This document shows, piece by piece, positions 11,911-21,026 of a stretch of DNA of 64,000 bases. A model generated the notes under the pieces. That model did not search any database, was not told the DNA's origin, and saw only the letters and a list, made by a program, of their open reading frames with translations. Source of the DNA: Aphanomyces cochlioides (Eukaryota; Oomycota; Saprolegniomycetes; Saprolegniales; Verrucalvaceae); contig JAHQRK010000029.1 in NCBI GenBank assembly GCA_019828595.1, forward strand, positions 1 through 64,000. Reading direction: 5' to 3'. The position numbers and the translations under genes are program-made. How positions within the stretch are numbered: position 1 is the stretch's first letter; each line of letters opens with the position of its first letter.

Positions 11911-13589
11911 TTATCGCAAGAGTCGATTCACATAAAGAACTTGAGCAATCCCAATCGCAATCAAAATCGCATCGACCACCACTGTGCTAACGAAAAGTCT
12001 TGGCTGGGTGCTCACTGCCGCTACGACGAACGTCAAGAACTATTCTTTAGTCGATGCTATTCGGATTACCTTGATGGCTCACACGTTCATGATGTCGCAA
12101 GAGTGATAACTGACCTACTCATTCATCGTCAATTGGTTTCAAAGTCTAGAATTCAATCAACCTCGCAGAACCCACAGCTTCGACTGAAATGTTCGCAATT
12201 CATACTCGACGCCTTGATCCACCGCTACAAGTCGAGAAATCAATGCCAGTGAAGTTAAAAGGGGCCGTACCTTCGACAGTCAAGAGCGGCCAGTGATCAG
12301 GAGCAACTGTTGCCATGGAAAACGCTCGCGTATGGCCACCATTGCAGTGAAGGAGGAATGCCACAGACGATGCTTCTTTGAGTAATGCCTCTGTACCAGA
12401 GAAGGTCGACTTGGTGATGGAAAGATGCATCAAAGAAAGTTTTACCTCGCACAAATGCGCTCACGTCAAAGACAGCAACGCTCTGGGGTTGTGCCACGTC
12501 ATGTTGTTGCCACTAGAATCGTCATACAATGAGAAACCGTTTGGAGGAAAGAGTACCTCGACTTGCTGCATTGCATCGAGCCAACGCCATCTACAAACAG
12601 ATAAAGTCTCCTCCAGTTGTCAACAACCAAACCCACTCGAATGGTCGCGAAGGGACTGACAACAACGGCGTCAAGAAAACTTGCGAGGCTGTCGTCGTGT
12701 CGATAGAAATACAGACTAAATGTCTACAGAAACATCACACTGAACAATGAGAGCCAACAAGTACCGCATGGTAGCATTGTTGGCCAAAAGTGCCAATGAC
12801 ATGCCTTGGATGGAAAAGATGATCAATCCTTTCGATGGAACGCTGATCTGTTGCGCCACTGACGTGAACAAAGTGGTCGAAACGAAGCAAAATACGTACG
12901 TCCAAGTCAAGGCGATCAAATTTATTCCCAAGTGGCGTCACTGTCAATGCAGTGGTCGGGTAAATCTAAGAGGCAATTTAAATGTGAATTTTTGACGAAG
13001 AATGAGACTTCATACCGTCAAGCTGCGATCGGTGGCGGTCAAGAACTCAATATTGACAAACACGGCTAGCTTCGACGACGTGCCTACAGAATCCACGTCA
13101 ATCTGTCAGCCAAGCTCTTGATAGAATGCACATTACCGCGGTGGACGAAGCAAAACTTGTATAATCCACTATTGTAGTCAAGATCCCAAAGGAGCATCAA
13201 TGGAACAGACGCACCTCTCTCGCTCAGCATGACTCCAATACCCAGTCGTCGTCTCTGTCCATGAAGCTACCGTACGTCCTGTTGGTGTTTCAATCCGGAC
13301 GTCCATCGCATCTATGGCATAGAGCTCAGTTTGTGAGGTTGAGACATCCAAAACCTGCTGCAGACGTGCCATCGACGACTTCAAATCGCACGAGGAGACG
13401 ATTTGATGTCGTCCGTGTGTCCAAGAGCTCATAGAAACAATCCTACAGCCATGATAATATAACGAAAAATATAGATAGATGAGATTCTACTGTAGAATGG
13501 GCTTGAAGGCTAAAGAGGAAGCGAGATCCGCCTGAGACGGAGACCGCCACGAGGAGCACCACGAGCAGCCATGCCGTGATGTATGTCAT
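11911..13589 (-). CDS. p24 / EMP24-GP25L-like (TMED) secretory-pathway membrane protein with an extra middle segment
   Basis: Multi-exon minus-strand gene. The start at 13589 gives MTYITAWLLVVLLVAVSVSGG, a signal peptide. The GOLD domain follows: CFYELLDTRTTSNR, LLVRFEVVDGTSAAD, MDVRIETPTGRTVASW and GLYKFCFVHRGTSSK. The C-terminal end has YELRTFQSKLWVLR, LLRHHERVSHQAAVS, a membrane helix AILIAIGIAQVLYV and the short tail NRLLR. That is the p24 layout: lumenal GOLD, coiled coil, membrane helix and cytosolic tail, used for cargo sorting between ER and Golgi. Between GOLD and coiled coil there is an unusual extra region of roughly 150 residues (ISVPSKGLIIFSIQ, IRVGLVVDNWRRLYLFVDG, VAVFDVSAFVRG, SVAFLLHCNGGH) that is not part of classical p24 proteins. 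Some intron choices, especially around 13,190-13,260, are uncertain. Confidence 0.6.
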
Positions 13590-13735
13590 GTTTGTCAATC
13601 TGTGTCGATAATCCGGATAACCTTGTTGATATTTTTTTAGTCTAGCATGCGGATAAACGTATATTTGCGCCGACTCCTTGATCGACAACTCTCACGTCAA
13701 TGGCCCAAGAGGATGTGCACAGCTCATTCACTATG
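13590..13735. other. Short intergenic region before the transposon-rich zone
   Basis: Upstream region of the p24-like gene; no feature recognised. It marks the boundary between host genes and repeats. Confidence 0.4.
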
Positions 13736-14550
13736 CAGGGGTGTTACAATATAGATTGTATTATTGATTGTACCCCCAGTCTTCGGACAATCAATCATTG
13801 ACAATATTCAATCTATTGTTGTCGTGAAAGAGCTTTGCGACGTCAAAGCAGTCGGACTATCCTTTTCTGTAGCTTTGGACAACTTGATGGCTTGTGAGAC
13901 GTTGCCCAGACTCAAGAGGTCCCAGTTCAACTTTAAGGACATGATCACCTCGAACGTGGTGCTGTCCATATTCTTCCGCAAGTAGCCGATCATGCACTTC
14001 ACACCAGAGAAGAATCGCTCGACAACAACAGAGGTTGGAGGGATCCAACTCACGTCATCATACGGCTGTGTAGTATTGACGCGACTGCGAGCACGCTTCT
14101 TGATTTCGTTGACAAGGTCTATTGCAGCACGCTTCCTGCCATTCAAAACTACATCAGACGCAGTCTCAATAATTTTCACGGGATCCGAATTTCGACGCAA
14201 ACGACGAGCAGCTTCCTTTTCAACAGAATTCAAGGTTGAGCCCGTCTCTAGTTTGACCAAAGCACTTTCAAAAGCTGGATCTGCGACGATCTTCCCATTC
14301 GGGCCGATGTAGTTCTTCAAAGAGTCGTCCATGGCGAAATCAAACATGTCGCGAATGTGTGGTATGATCTGCCCATTCTGATTAAGGGAAATTAGAAAGC
14401 ACGCGTGATGATTGGCGTGCAAGACGCAAGGAGCATACAAAACGGTCGGAAGAAGCATTCCTTGCACTCATATCGTGCACGGTCGTCAATCTATTGAAGT
14501 CCAAGATATTGGAACAATATGTTCAATCTCGGGGAAAGATTGTGTCCCCG
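13736..14550 (-). mobile_element. Remnant of a hAT-superfamily DNA transposon
   Basis: Contains a hAT C-terminal dimerisation-type coding frame (13808-14467, minus). The left end opens with CAGGGGTGTTACAATATAG at 13736, the CAGGGGTG type of start common in hAT terminal repeats, followed by subterminal ATTGATTGT / ACAATCAAT inverted motifs. The right end near 14,540 is not clearly defined and the N-terminal transposase part is absent, so this is a truncated or internally deleted copy. Confidence 0.6.
13808..14467 (-). pseudogene. hAT transposase C-terminal fragment
   Basis: A 219-codon open frame containing DDVSWIPPTSVVVERFFSG, GYLRKNMDSTTFEVIMSLK and LNWDLLSLGNVSQAIK. The Trp-Ile-Pro-x-Thr-Ser-x-x-x-E-R-x-F-S pattern followed by a Met-x-x-x-x-x-E-x-x-x-x-L-K-x-N-x-x-L stretch is the hAT dimerisation region. 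The catalytic RNase-H-like part and any N-terminal zinc finger are missing, so the protein cannot be an autonomous transposase. It is probably a decayed copy. Confidence 0.7.
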
Positions 14551-14559
14551 CCACAATCA

Positions 14560-15295
14560 ATGATTGCCGGGCAGCACTTCGCACAAAATCGGCGAGCTTT
14601 TTCGTGTCGACTTGGAGTTTTTGAGCAGCTTCGCTTGAAAGAAAACAAGCTAAGCACAAAAGTCAAGCAAAAAGACAAAGAAACAACGTACCGAAATTGG
14701 TCAACGGACCGCAGATGGCTGGCCCGGCGTAGTCAAGTCCCACCTTCTTGGACGCGCAGACGACAAATCATCGGCGCAAAAATGGGCGACCGGTCGCAAT
14801 CAATCGCTCGTTCGCTCAAAAGTTCCAAACATGTCAAACAAGGAAGCATGTGATACAAACCAAGACAAATCGCTAAAGTCTTCCTTGAAGCCCCGGGGCA
14901 TCCCCTTGAGACAAAGTCCCAGGGGTTGAAAGTCGCGGCCAAATCGACGACTCAACGGTGGCAATGTAAAAAAACAACGCGCCAACAAGAGATATCCGGT
15001 ACTACAAACTGGCCTAGGAGCGATCGGAGGTATCCCCCCATCACACCCCACGGCCAGCTTTTTTCGGCACCTCAGGAGACACGCTGCCGACTCCACAAAA
15101 GCAGAGCCGACTTGGTAAAGAATCTCCTCGCCTTCTTCCTTGAATGCCTTGGACGCTTTCTTCACCAAGATCCAGCCTAAGCGAATCGCGAGTCGAAAGA
15201 CGTGTGAGGCCCTGTGTCCCGACACCCACAAAGGGACAGAGATTTGACTCCTCGTGTTTCGCTCTGGCAGCTCATGGGTCTTGCAATGCCTTGAA
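14560..15295 (+). mobile_element. Family-A-like LINE 3'-UTR fragment (E1)
   Basis: Aligns by eye, with many changes, to the 3' UTR of the A elements. GGGCAGCACTTCGCACAAAA matches A at about 27,850, and the block at 15,140-15,290 (CTTGGACGCTTTCTTCACCA, GCGAGTCGAAAGACGTGTGA) matches A2 at 61,460-61,600. No coding capacity remains. It joins the next A-like fragment within a CCTTGAAC-type microhomology. Confidence 0.65.
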
Positions 15296-17402
15296 ACTTG
15301 TTTTCCTTGAACGATGTTGCCTTGACGTTTTGGGCGTCTAATGTTCGCCGATGGCTTCGAAGCAATCAAGACCAAGACACCAGTCAACAAGCCATGGTGA
15401 TTCTTGGATTACTGAGATATCGAGGTTCGTACCGCCGATTTTTGACTGACCATCCTGCAATCTTCAAGTTCAAGTTGACATGATTATTTTGGTTTGATCA
15501 GTCAACTAGAAGGATCTTCAAGTTGAAGTGAGAACTTTGATTGAATTGATGACAACTCACTTGAATGAGCGCCAAAGTTTTGAAGCCAAGTCCAATTGAG
15601 TTGAAAATCAACTACAAACATTAAGAAATATCAATAATACCAAGGTGAATTGCGAAATTAAAAAATTGGGCGCCCTCAAAGATATCGCGTTCACGTATTG
15701 AAGTCAAATGTCCGAAGATGGCTTGGTCAAAATGATGACGAGCAAGTGCACATAACAATCAACCGCATTGTCGTTGTCCTATGGCGACAAACTCACTACA
15801 AGGCATATTTCAAGCGACATACCAAGGCATTTGCATTTCATGTATGACGAGGTAACACTCCTCAAATCGACTAGCATTCTTCAGTCAACAGCCAAGCCAC
15901 TTCAAACTTCCGAAATGGATTTGAACTTGAGCAAACCAACACAAACCAAGTTAGAAGAATTTCTAGCTCGCCGACTTACTTGCAGCCAAGACAATCTTGG
16001 AATCAAACTACAAAACACATGACAATTGGTAATTCGAGGGCTGAATTACAAAATTAAGAATTTGAGCAGCGCTTCGCGTGAAATCGGCGAGAAATTTCTT
16101 GAAGGCTTCGCGATTTTGAGAGTTTCGTCGCAAATCAAAAAGCAGTTAAGCAAAAAGTCAAGCTACGAAGACAAAGAAGAAACTTACCGAAAGTTGGTGA
16201 ACGGGCTACCCATAGATGCGCTCGTGTGCTAACTCCCACGATTCTTCGCGCTTTCTTGAAGTAAAAAAATCGCCAAACATGATCGCCAAACTCGCCAACA
16301 AACGCCAAAAACAAAAACAAAAATCGCTTGCTCGCCACCCCACACAAACAAGTCATAAAAGCCAAAATCGACAAACCTTCTTTTCCGACGAAGTCTTGGC
16401 TTGATCGCTACCCCCGGGGGCTCTAGCGAAGGAGTTCAGTAAATAAGGGACACCCAAAATCACAGGCGAAAGGCCATATCAAAAGGCATAAAGCCATAAA
16501 GAGGCAAACCCAAAAAAAGAGACAAACCCAAAGCACTCAATCCACTTCCACGGACTCGAACTGACCAGGTTCTTAGCCCTGCATCCATACATGGCCGGGC
16601 AACATACACTTCCGCAGAACTGTCCGTCTCCATGAATTGCGGCGAAAAAGGCATGACGAAGCAAGTCAAACACTACCCTCAGACCGGGGTCATCGCGAGA
16701 AGACGTCCATATGCGTGGAGAGTCCTCCAGGAAGGCTCCCATCGCTGGCAGTTCAGATTCCTTCTACCACCCCTTCCCCCGACAAGTGAATTACGCGGGA
16801 TGGTCGTCGTTCGGAGCCATAGCTTCATTAAATCAAGTCTTGAACGCCTTGGATTTTTTTCATCGCCTTGAAAGTCTTCCTTGAAAGCCTCACGCGACAT
16901 CACGGTGGCCAATGAACGCAACGAAAGCCAAGTAGACCCACAGCGACAGCACAGACGACGCAACAGAAACACGGCAAGCCAAGGACAAACCCAACAGAGG
17001 CACAGCAAGCCAAGAGGTCAAAAAACATTTGGACATTCCTATGGCACTGGTCCCGCCCAAGATTATTCCAGCCAACATGTGGGTGTTCTCCAGATGATGG
17101 CCCCGTCCAAGATTATTCCACAGCCATCTGATATAGAAGATAAGACAGATCTGTCACATGTCTACATCACCCAAGACCAGCCACCTTGTTACGAAACATG
17201 AACGACCCTCACCCAGTCTAAGATTCGACGTGTCAAGTGTCAATATTGCACTGTATCAAATAATACTACCAATATCAAGTTTCAAGAGGTAAAACTTCAT
17301 GCGTACAATTCTCACTGATGCCATATTTACTCAATCAAGAGGAATTAATGACGGATATTATAATTTAGAGTATAATTAAATTTAATATACGGGATTGTAC
17401 AC
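15296..17402 (+). mobile_element. Family-A-like LINE, 5'-truncated (E2)
   Basis: Begins in the last 60 codons of ORF2 (15,298-15,483: DVALTFWASNVRRWLR, ending HPAIFKFKLT), then carries about 1.9 kb of 3' UTR. It ends with TTTAATATACGGGATTGTAC, nearly identical to the 3' terminus of A1 and A2. The element is directly followed by TGATCTACAACCCC, a one-base variant of the 14-bp tRNA target. It is clearly older than A1 and A2. Severe 5' truncation is typical of target-primed reverse transcription. Confidence 0.75.
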
Positions 17403-17416
17403 TGATCTACAACCCC
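17403..17416 (-). repeat. Decayed 14-bp tRNA-Ala target stub after the old A-like LINE
   Basis: TGATCTACAACCCC, differing by G to T from the target copy TGAGCTACAACCCC (tRNA nt 1-14 on the minus strand). The normal tRNA 5' flank (TTTTAAACGC) does not follow, so the locus was later rearranged. Confidence 0.6.
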
Positions 17417-18605
17417 TATTAACAGAGGTCGACAGTATCGAAAAGCCAAATCAGATTTGTGATAATCTTACACAGTCTTCAATGCGATAACTCCCGCTAA
17501 AGTTTATGATAGGGGTTTTTGAATATGCGGAAGGTATTTTTCCACAGACCAAACGCTCGTTCGACAACAATGCGTGTTCTACTGTGTAGCAAGTTGAAAT
17601 GAGCTTCGTCTTCAGGCATATTGGGTCGGATTGGATAGGGAGTGATGATATGTCCATAAAGCTTGTAGCCAGCATCTGCCAAGAAACAGCCACCGACTGG
17701 GAGTATAGAATGACTTGTCTTGCCAAATGTAGAGTTCTTGAACAAAGCTCGATCGTTTTGTGAACCCGATCTCAACGAGTATGACCGAAAACGTAACTTT
17801 GAATCAACGACGGCTTGCAAATTAAACGCTGGAAAGCCTTTGCGGCAATACCAGCCTTCAAAATCACAAAAGCATTTGACAGGAATCAAACAGCCGTCGA
17901 TAGCTCCATAAACATTGGGAATTCCAGCCTTGGATTCAAAACTTTCACGTTCTACCTCCCAATCCTTTTCGGATGAAGGCAACACAACTGCAGATTTTAG
18001 CAAGCAGTCATTTAAGATAGAAATCACCTCATGAGTGTAACTGTGGGCACGAGTCTTACTAGTGCCGAATATGGCAGCAGTTTGATCAAAGCCGTCGGCG
18101 TGAGTCAAGTAGTGAAGTGCCAGAGCAACTCTATCACATACATCAAATGTTGACTTGTAGTGCATTGGGCCGTTCAGAGCGTCCCATTTCGTCTCGACCA
18201 GAGATACAATCTTGTTGAATACACCCCGACTGCAACGAAGATGGCGTTTGAACCAACCAGAGGAATCACTGCTGTGCTTCACCTGCTGCCACGTGTCACT
18301 ACGAGTAGTATAGGTGTTCGAGCGAGGGGCTGGGTTGCTACGACCATCGAGTGTAGCTACGGATGCTGCAGCAAAGGCTGCTGCGGTGAGAACAATGGAC
18401 GTCTTCATGCTGTCAGTCCTTTTTGCAACAATGCCAGTGCATTTCACACATACTCAATGACCAATCAATTGCTGCCCTTTCCATCTGTTGTCAGAAAATG
18501 AGGTAGAATGACCTCCACGAGCTCATGAAACTAAAAGTAATATTTCATGAGGTAGGGGGAATTCGATTGGTCGAAGGTCATTTTATTTCTGTTCGGAACA
18601 GGCCC
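17417..18605 (-). mobile_element. PIF/Harbinger DNA transposon inserted in LINE B copy 1
   Basis: The right end reads GTTCGGAACAGGCCC followed by TAA, after which LINE B sequence resumes. In the other B copy the same place reads CATTAAACG, so the element landed at TAA, the usual Harbinger target. Read from the minus strand its end is GGGCCTGTTCCGAAC, a Harbinger-like terminus. The left terminal repeat and the missing 3' part of LINE B were not found near 17,417, so that side has been lost by deletion or rearrangement. Confidence 0.65.
17497..18408 (-). CDS. PIF/Harbinger (HARBI1-like, DDE_Tnp_4) transposase
   Basis: 303 residues from the first ATG at 18408. The RNase-H-like core is intact: VYGAIDGCLIPVK (first Asp), GSQNDRALFKNS, GGCFLADAGYKLY (second Asp) and RIVVERAFGLWKN (catalytic Glu), with the YCRKGFPAFNLQAVVD block between. 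This is the nuclease half of the Harbinger system, which normally works with a separate Myb/SANT DNA-binding partner; none is seen here. An oddity is that the first 18 residues, MKTSIVLTAAAFAAASVA, look like a secretory signal peptide, which is unexpected for a nuclear enzyme. A GTG-initiated reading from 18447 would add 13 residues in front. The catalytic frame shows no breaks, so it may be recent. Confidence 0.8.
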   Translation of the reverse strand: MKTSIVLTAAAFAAASVATLDGRSNPAPRSNTYTTRSDTWQQVKHSSDSSGWFKRHLRCSRGVFNKIVSLVETKWDALNGPMHYKSTFDVCDRVALALHYLTHADGFDQTAAIFGTSKTRAHSYTHEVISILNDCLLKSAVVLPSSEKDWEVERESFESKAGIPNVYGAIDGCLIPVKCFCDFEGWYCRKGFPAFNLQAVVDSKLRFRSYSLRSGSQNDRALFKNSTFGKTSHSILPVGGCFLADAGYKLYGHIITPYPIRPNMPEDEAHFNLLHSRTRIVVERAFGLWKNTFRIFKNPYHKL

Positions 18606-20841
18606 TAAACGTATAATTCCTCTCGAGGCAATTAGATTGGATGCGATTTTGCGAGATTTTGGGTCCATATAGATATGTCCAATAAAGCCAGGTTGGTTGA
18701 GGGTTTCATCATGAAATGCCAATGGGTTGGTGGATTCATTCAGTTTTTTCTTCAGCTCTGTGATTTGAGCCTTCACTTTGGCTCCTGCTGGTTTCGTAGA
18801 GGCTGGAATTTTTTTGGGTATCGTTGATTTTGGGGACGAAGCAGGACGTTTTTTGGGCGTGTCGGTAGGAACGATATCGAGATGGAATCGAGGAACCGTT
18901 GTGCCTGGTGTTGTCACGTCAGAATCGTCTGAACTGAGGATAGCGAATCGATTTTGTGTTGGAATCGAGGTAGCTGATATTTTGTATTGGGGACCTTGAA
19001 TAAAACCGGCTCGAGTTGGTTTAAATTCGTCCTGGGATAAATTGGGTTTGTCTGTGAGAATAATATTATTCTCGCTCGAGCCCTTGGGTGATTGTGGAGG
19101 ATTTAATATCTTCTTGGGTTGAGCCACCATTTCTTCCTCTTCGATATTTGATTTCTCCTCTTGTTCCATGTCCACATCGCTTGACAGGTCGACAAAGTTT
19201 TCCTTGTCATTTTGATTTTCCTTGGGATCGGCATTAGGGGATTCGGAGTTTCCAGTTGTGCCAGTATTTTCCTTTGGGGTATTGGGTGGTTGGTTTTCTG
19301 TCGATGGATTTTCGGGAGCATCAAGTTTTTCCTCTGTAGCGTTTTCCTCGACTTGGTCTGTATTCTTTTTAGCGTCGTCTTTGTGTTTGGCTTTTTCCAG
19401 TCTAGCTTGAACGCTGGGAGGGACCGTTTGATTGAGGGATCGAATTTTATGTTGAAAGACATAAAATTGGTTTTGGATTTCAATTTCTCTCAGAGGCTCG
19501 CCTCCATCATCTGGTACCAATGCCAAAGGAGGAGTTTCGGAGTCAAAAAGGACTCCAAATTGGGTCGAGCGTAATAAATTGTCAGTACTGGGGTTAAAAC
19601 CAACAATGACGCAGTGAGTGAGCTCTTCCAACTTTTTCAAGATCGCTTTGTGAATATCGTGATCCACCAGGTTGTTGAAAGTAATTAAATAAAGTTTCGA
19701 GTGGGGAGAATATTCAGGCACAGTAAATTCTTGTTTTCCCAGACGAAGAGAGGCTCCACAGGTTTTGCGCAATAGATCATCGTCATAAAACGTCAAAGAG
19801 AGAGTAGTCGGGTTTTTCTTGTGGAACAGAATTTCCTTGAATTTCGATTACCAAAGCGTACCCGGGTTTTGGGTAATTAAATTCGCTCGGATTTGGTAGT
19901 CCTTGACTTGACGGAAAGCTTCTCCCAGAGGAATGTCCACAGTGCAAGCCTTCGAGGATGGAGTTTTCAAGATGTCTTCAATGAATTCATCCATAGCAGT
20001 AGGGTTTTGGCGGAATTCTCGAGCTTGTCGAATTAATTCTTCCAATTCAGAGTCGTCAATGCGGGTCAAAAAGCCCCACTTTTGTGATAGCGCTCACTTT
20101 TGGCAAAAGTCCACCTCCTGGGCTTCTCCCCTATGAATGAAAGTGGATCGCAGACTGCCTCTGCCCACAAAGACTACTTCGACTCTTTATGGAAAATCAT
20201 GGAGCAATGTGGTTGCCCTTATTGGTGATAATTGTGCCACGAATCTTTCATTTGCTCGGTCTTGTGGAATTCCTGTCATTGGGATGCCCACCAGTGTTGC
20301 GAACCAATTGGGTTTTCACATGACGGGCTCCTTCCCATACATTATTTTTCTTCCAGTTGGTTTTTTTGCCTTCGTTGTTGGACGAAGCTTGTTTTTTGGG
20401 GTTGGAGGGTTTGGCAGGAGAGTTTGTCCCATCTTTGGAGGGATTTTTCGAATTAGGTAAAACTCGTCCATGAGGGGTGCCGTCAGGATGGGTAATATTC
20501 TCCCCAGGCTTGTCAGAATCCTTGGGTAATTTGCCACCATTGGCGTCAGAGGCAGGTTTTTCGTTGGAACCATTAATATCCATACCCATTCCTGCATCAT
20601 CGGGTCCATTTTTTTTGTCCATATTTGGATCAGTGTCACCACCTAAGTCAACACCATCTTGGTTGGAAACATTTTCCCTACGAAGAGAGTCGGACGCAGC
20701 GGCGCTGTTCCTAGAGGAAGGAGGTTTTTCAGCGGCTTCTCGGCTCGGACCGGGCGTCGCTTGGCTAGGGTCAGGCGTCGATTCACGTTGAGCGAATCGA
20801 GACACCGTCGAAAGGATGATTTTTTTCGCGCTAGAGGCCAT
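18531..20841 (-). pseudogene. LINE B ORF1, broken copy
   Basis: Starts with MASSAKKIILSTVSRFAQR at 20,841. It is interrupted by the 220-bp insert at 20,061-20,280, and by a C-to-A change near 19,850 that gives a TAA stop after NPGTLW. Its last frame (19,796-18,531) reads through FYDDDLLRKTCGASLRLGK, SKLYLITFNNLVDHDIHK and HCVIVGFNPSTDNLLR, then a Pro/Glu/Asn-rich low-complexity region. The final residues past 18,606 are encoded by the Harbinger element. No named domain is recognised; by position it is the RNA-binding ORF1 protein. Confidence 0.75.
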
Positions 20842-20922
20842 GACGTTGTCGAAAGCACCTAAAAAGCAAGATTTTCCGTTGGGGGGCTGTGGTAGTTTAA
20901 CCTACAAAGCAAAAACGAAAGT
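18606..20922 (-). mobile_element. LINE family B, copy 1 (5' part only, damaged)
   Basis: Minus-strand element whose 5' end abuts the tRNA anticodon-arm sequence CCCGCATGCGAAGCGG at 20,923, exactly as in the larger copy at 40,872-50,098. It carries the 5' UTR (20,842-20,922) and most of ORF1. It is cut at a TAA by the Harbinger element, and everything downstream (rest of ORF1, ORF2, 3' UTR) is missing. Loss of the 3' end is not how target-primed insertion truncates, so later deletion is inferred. A 220-bp foreign insert splits ORF1. Confidence 0.85.
20061..20280 (+). mobile_element. 220-bp captured fragment with hAT-like transposase coding inside LINE B ORF1
   Basis: Absent from the second B copy, where GTCGTCAAT runs straight into GGGATGCCCACC. 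The plus strand encodes SNVVALIGDNCATNLSFARS followed by CGIPVIG. This resembles the Asp-Asn-Cys-x-Thr-Asn segment just before the Cys-Ala-Ser-His-x-x-N motif of hAT/BED transposases in oomycetes. No inverted repeats or target duplication are visible at its edges, so it looks like filler DNA from double-strand-break repair or template switching rather than a transposition event. Confidence 0.55.
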
Positions 20923-20965
20923 CCCGCATGCGAAGCGGGCGCTCTACCATCTGAGCTACAACCCC
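20923..20965 (-). pseudogene. tRNA-Ala(CGC) 5' fragment trapped between LINE B1 and LINE A1
   Basis: Contains tRNA nt 1-43 (acceptor 5' strand, D arm, anticodon arm). LINE B1 joins after nt 43 on one side and LINE A1 joins before nt 1 on the other. The tRNA 3' half is gone. It shows that both target registers of one gene copy were used. Confidence 0.9.
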
Positions 20966-21026
20966 CACTTTTACTTTTGCCGTCAACCACTCAAGTCAAC
21001 TGCCAAAGTAAGGTACCCCGCGCACC

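Noticed and set aside
13443..13688. 81-codon frame as a free-standing small membrane protein
   Set aside because: Its C-terminal third is an intron; the hydrophobic part is the signal peptide of the p24-like gene starting at 13,589.
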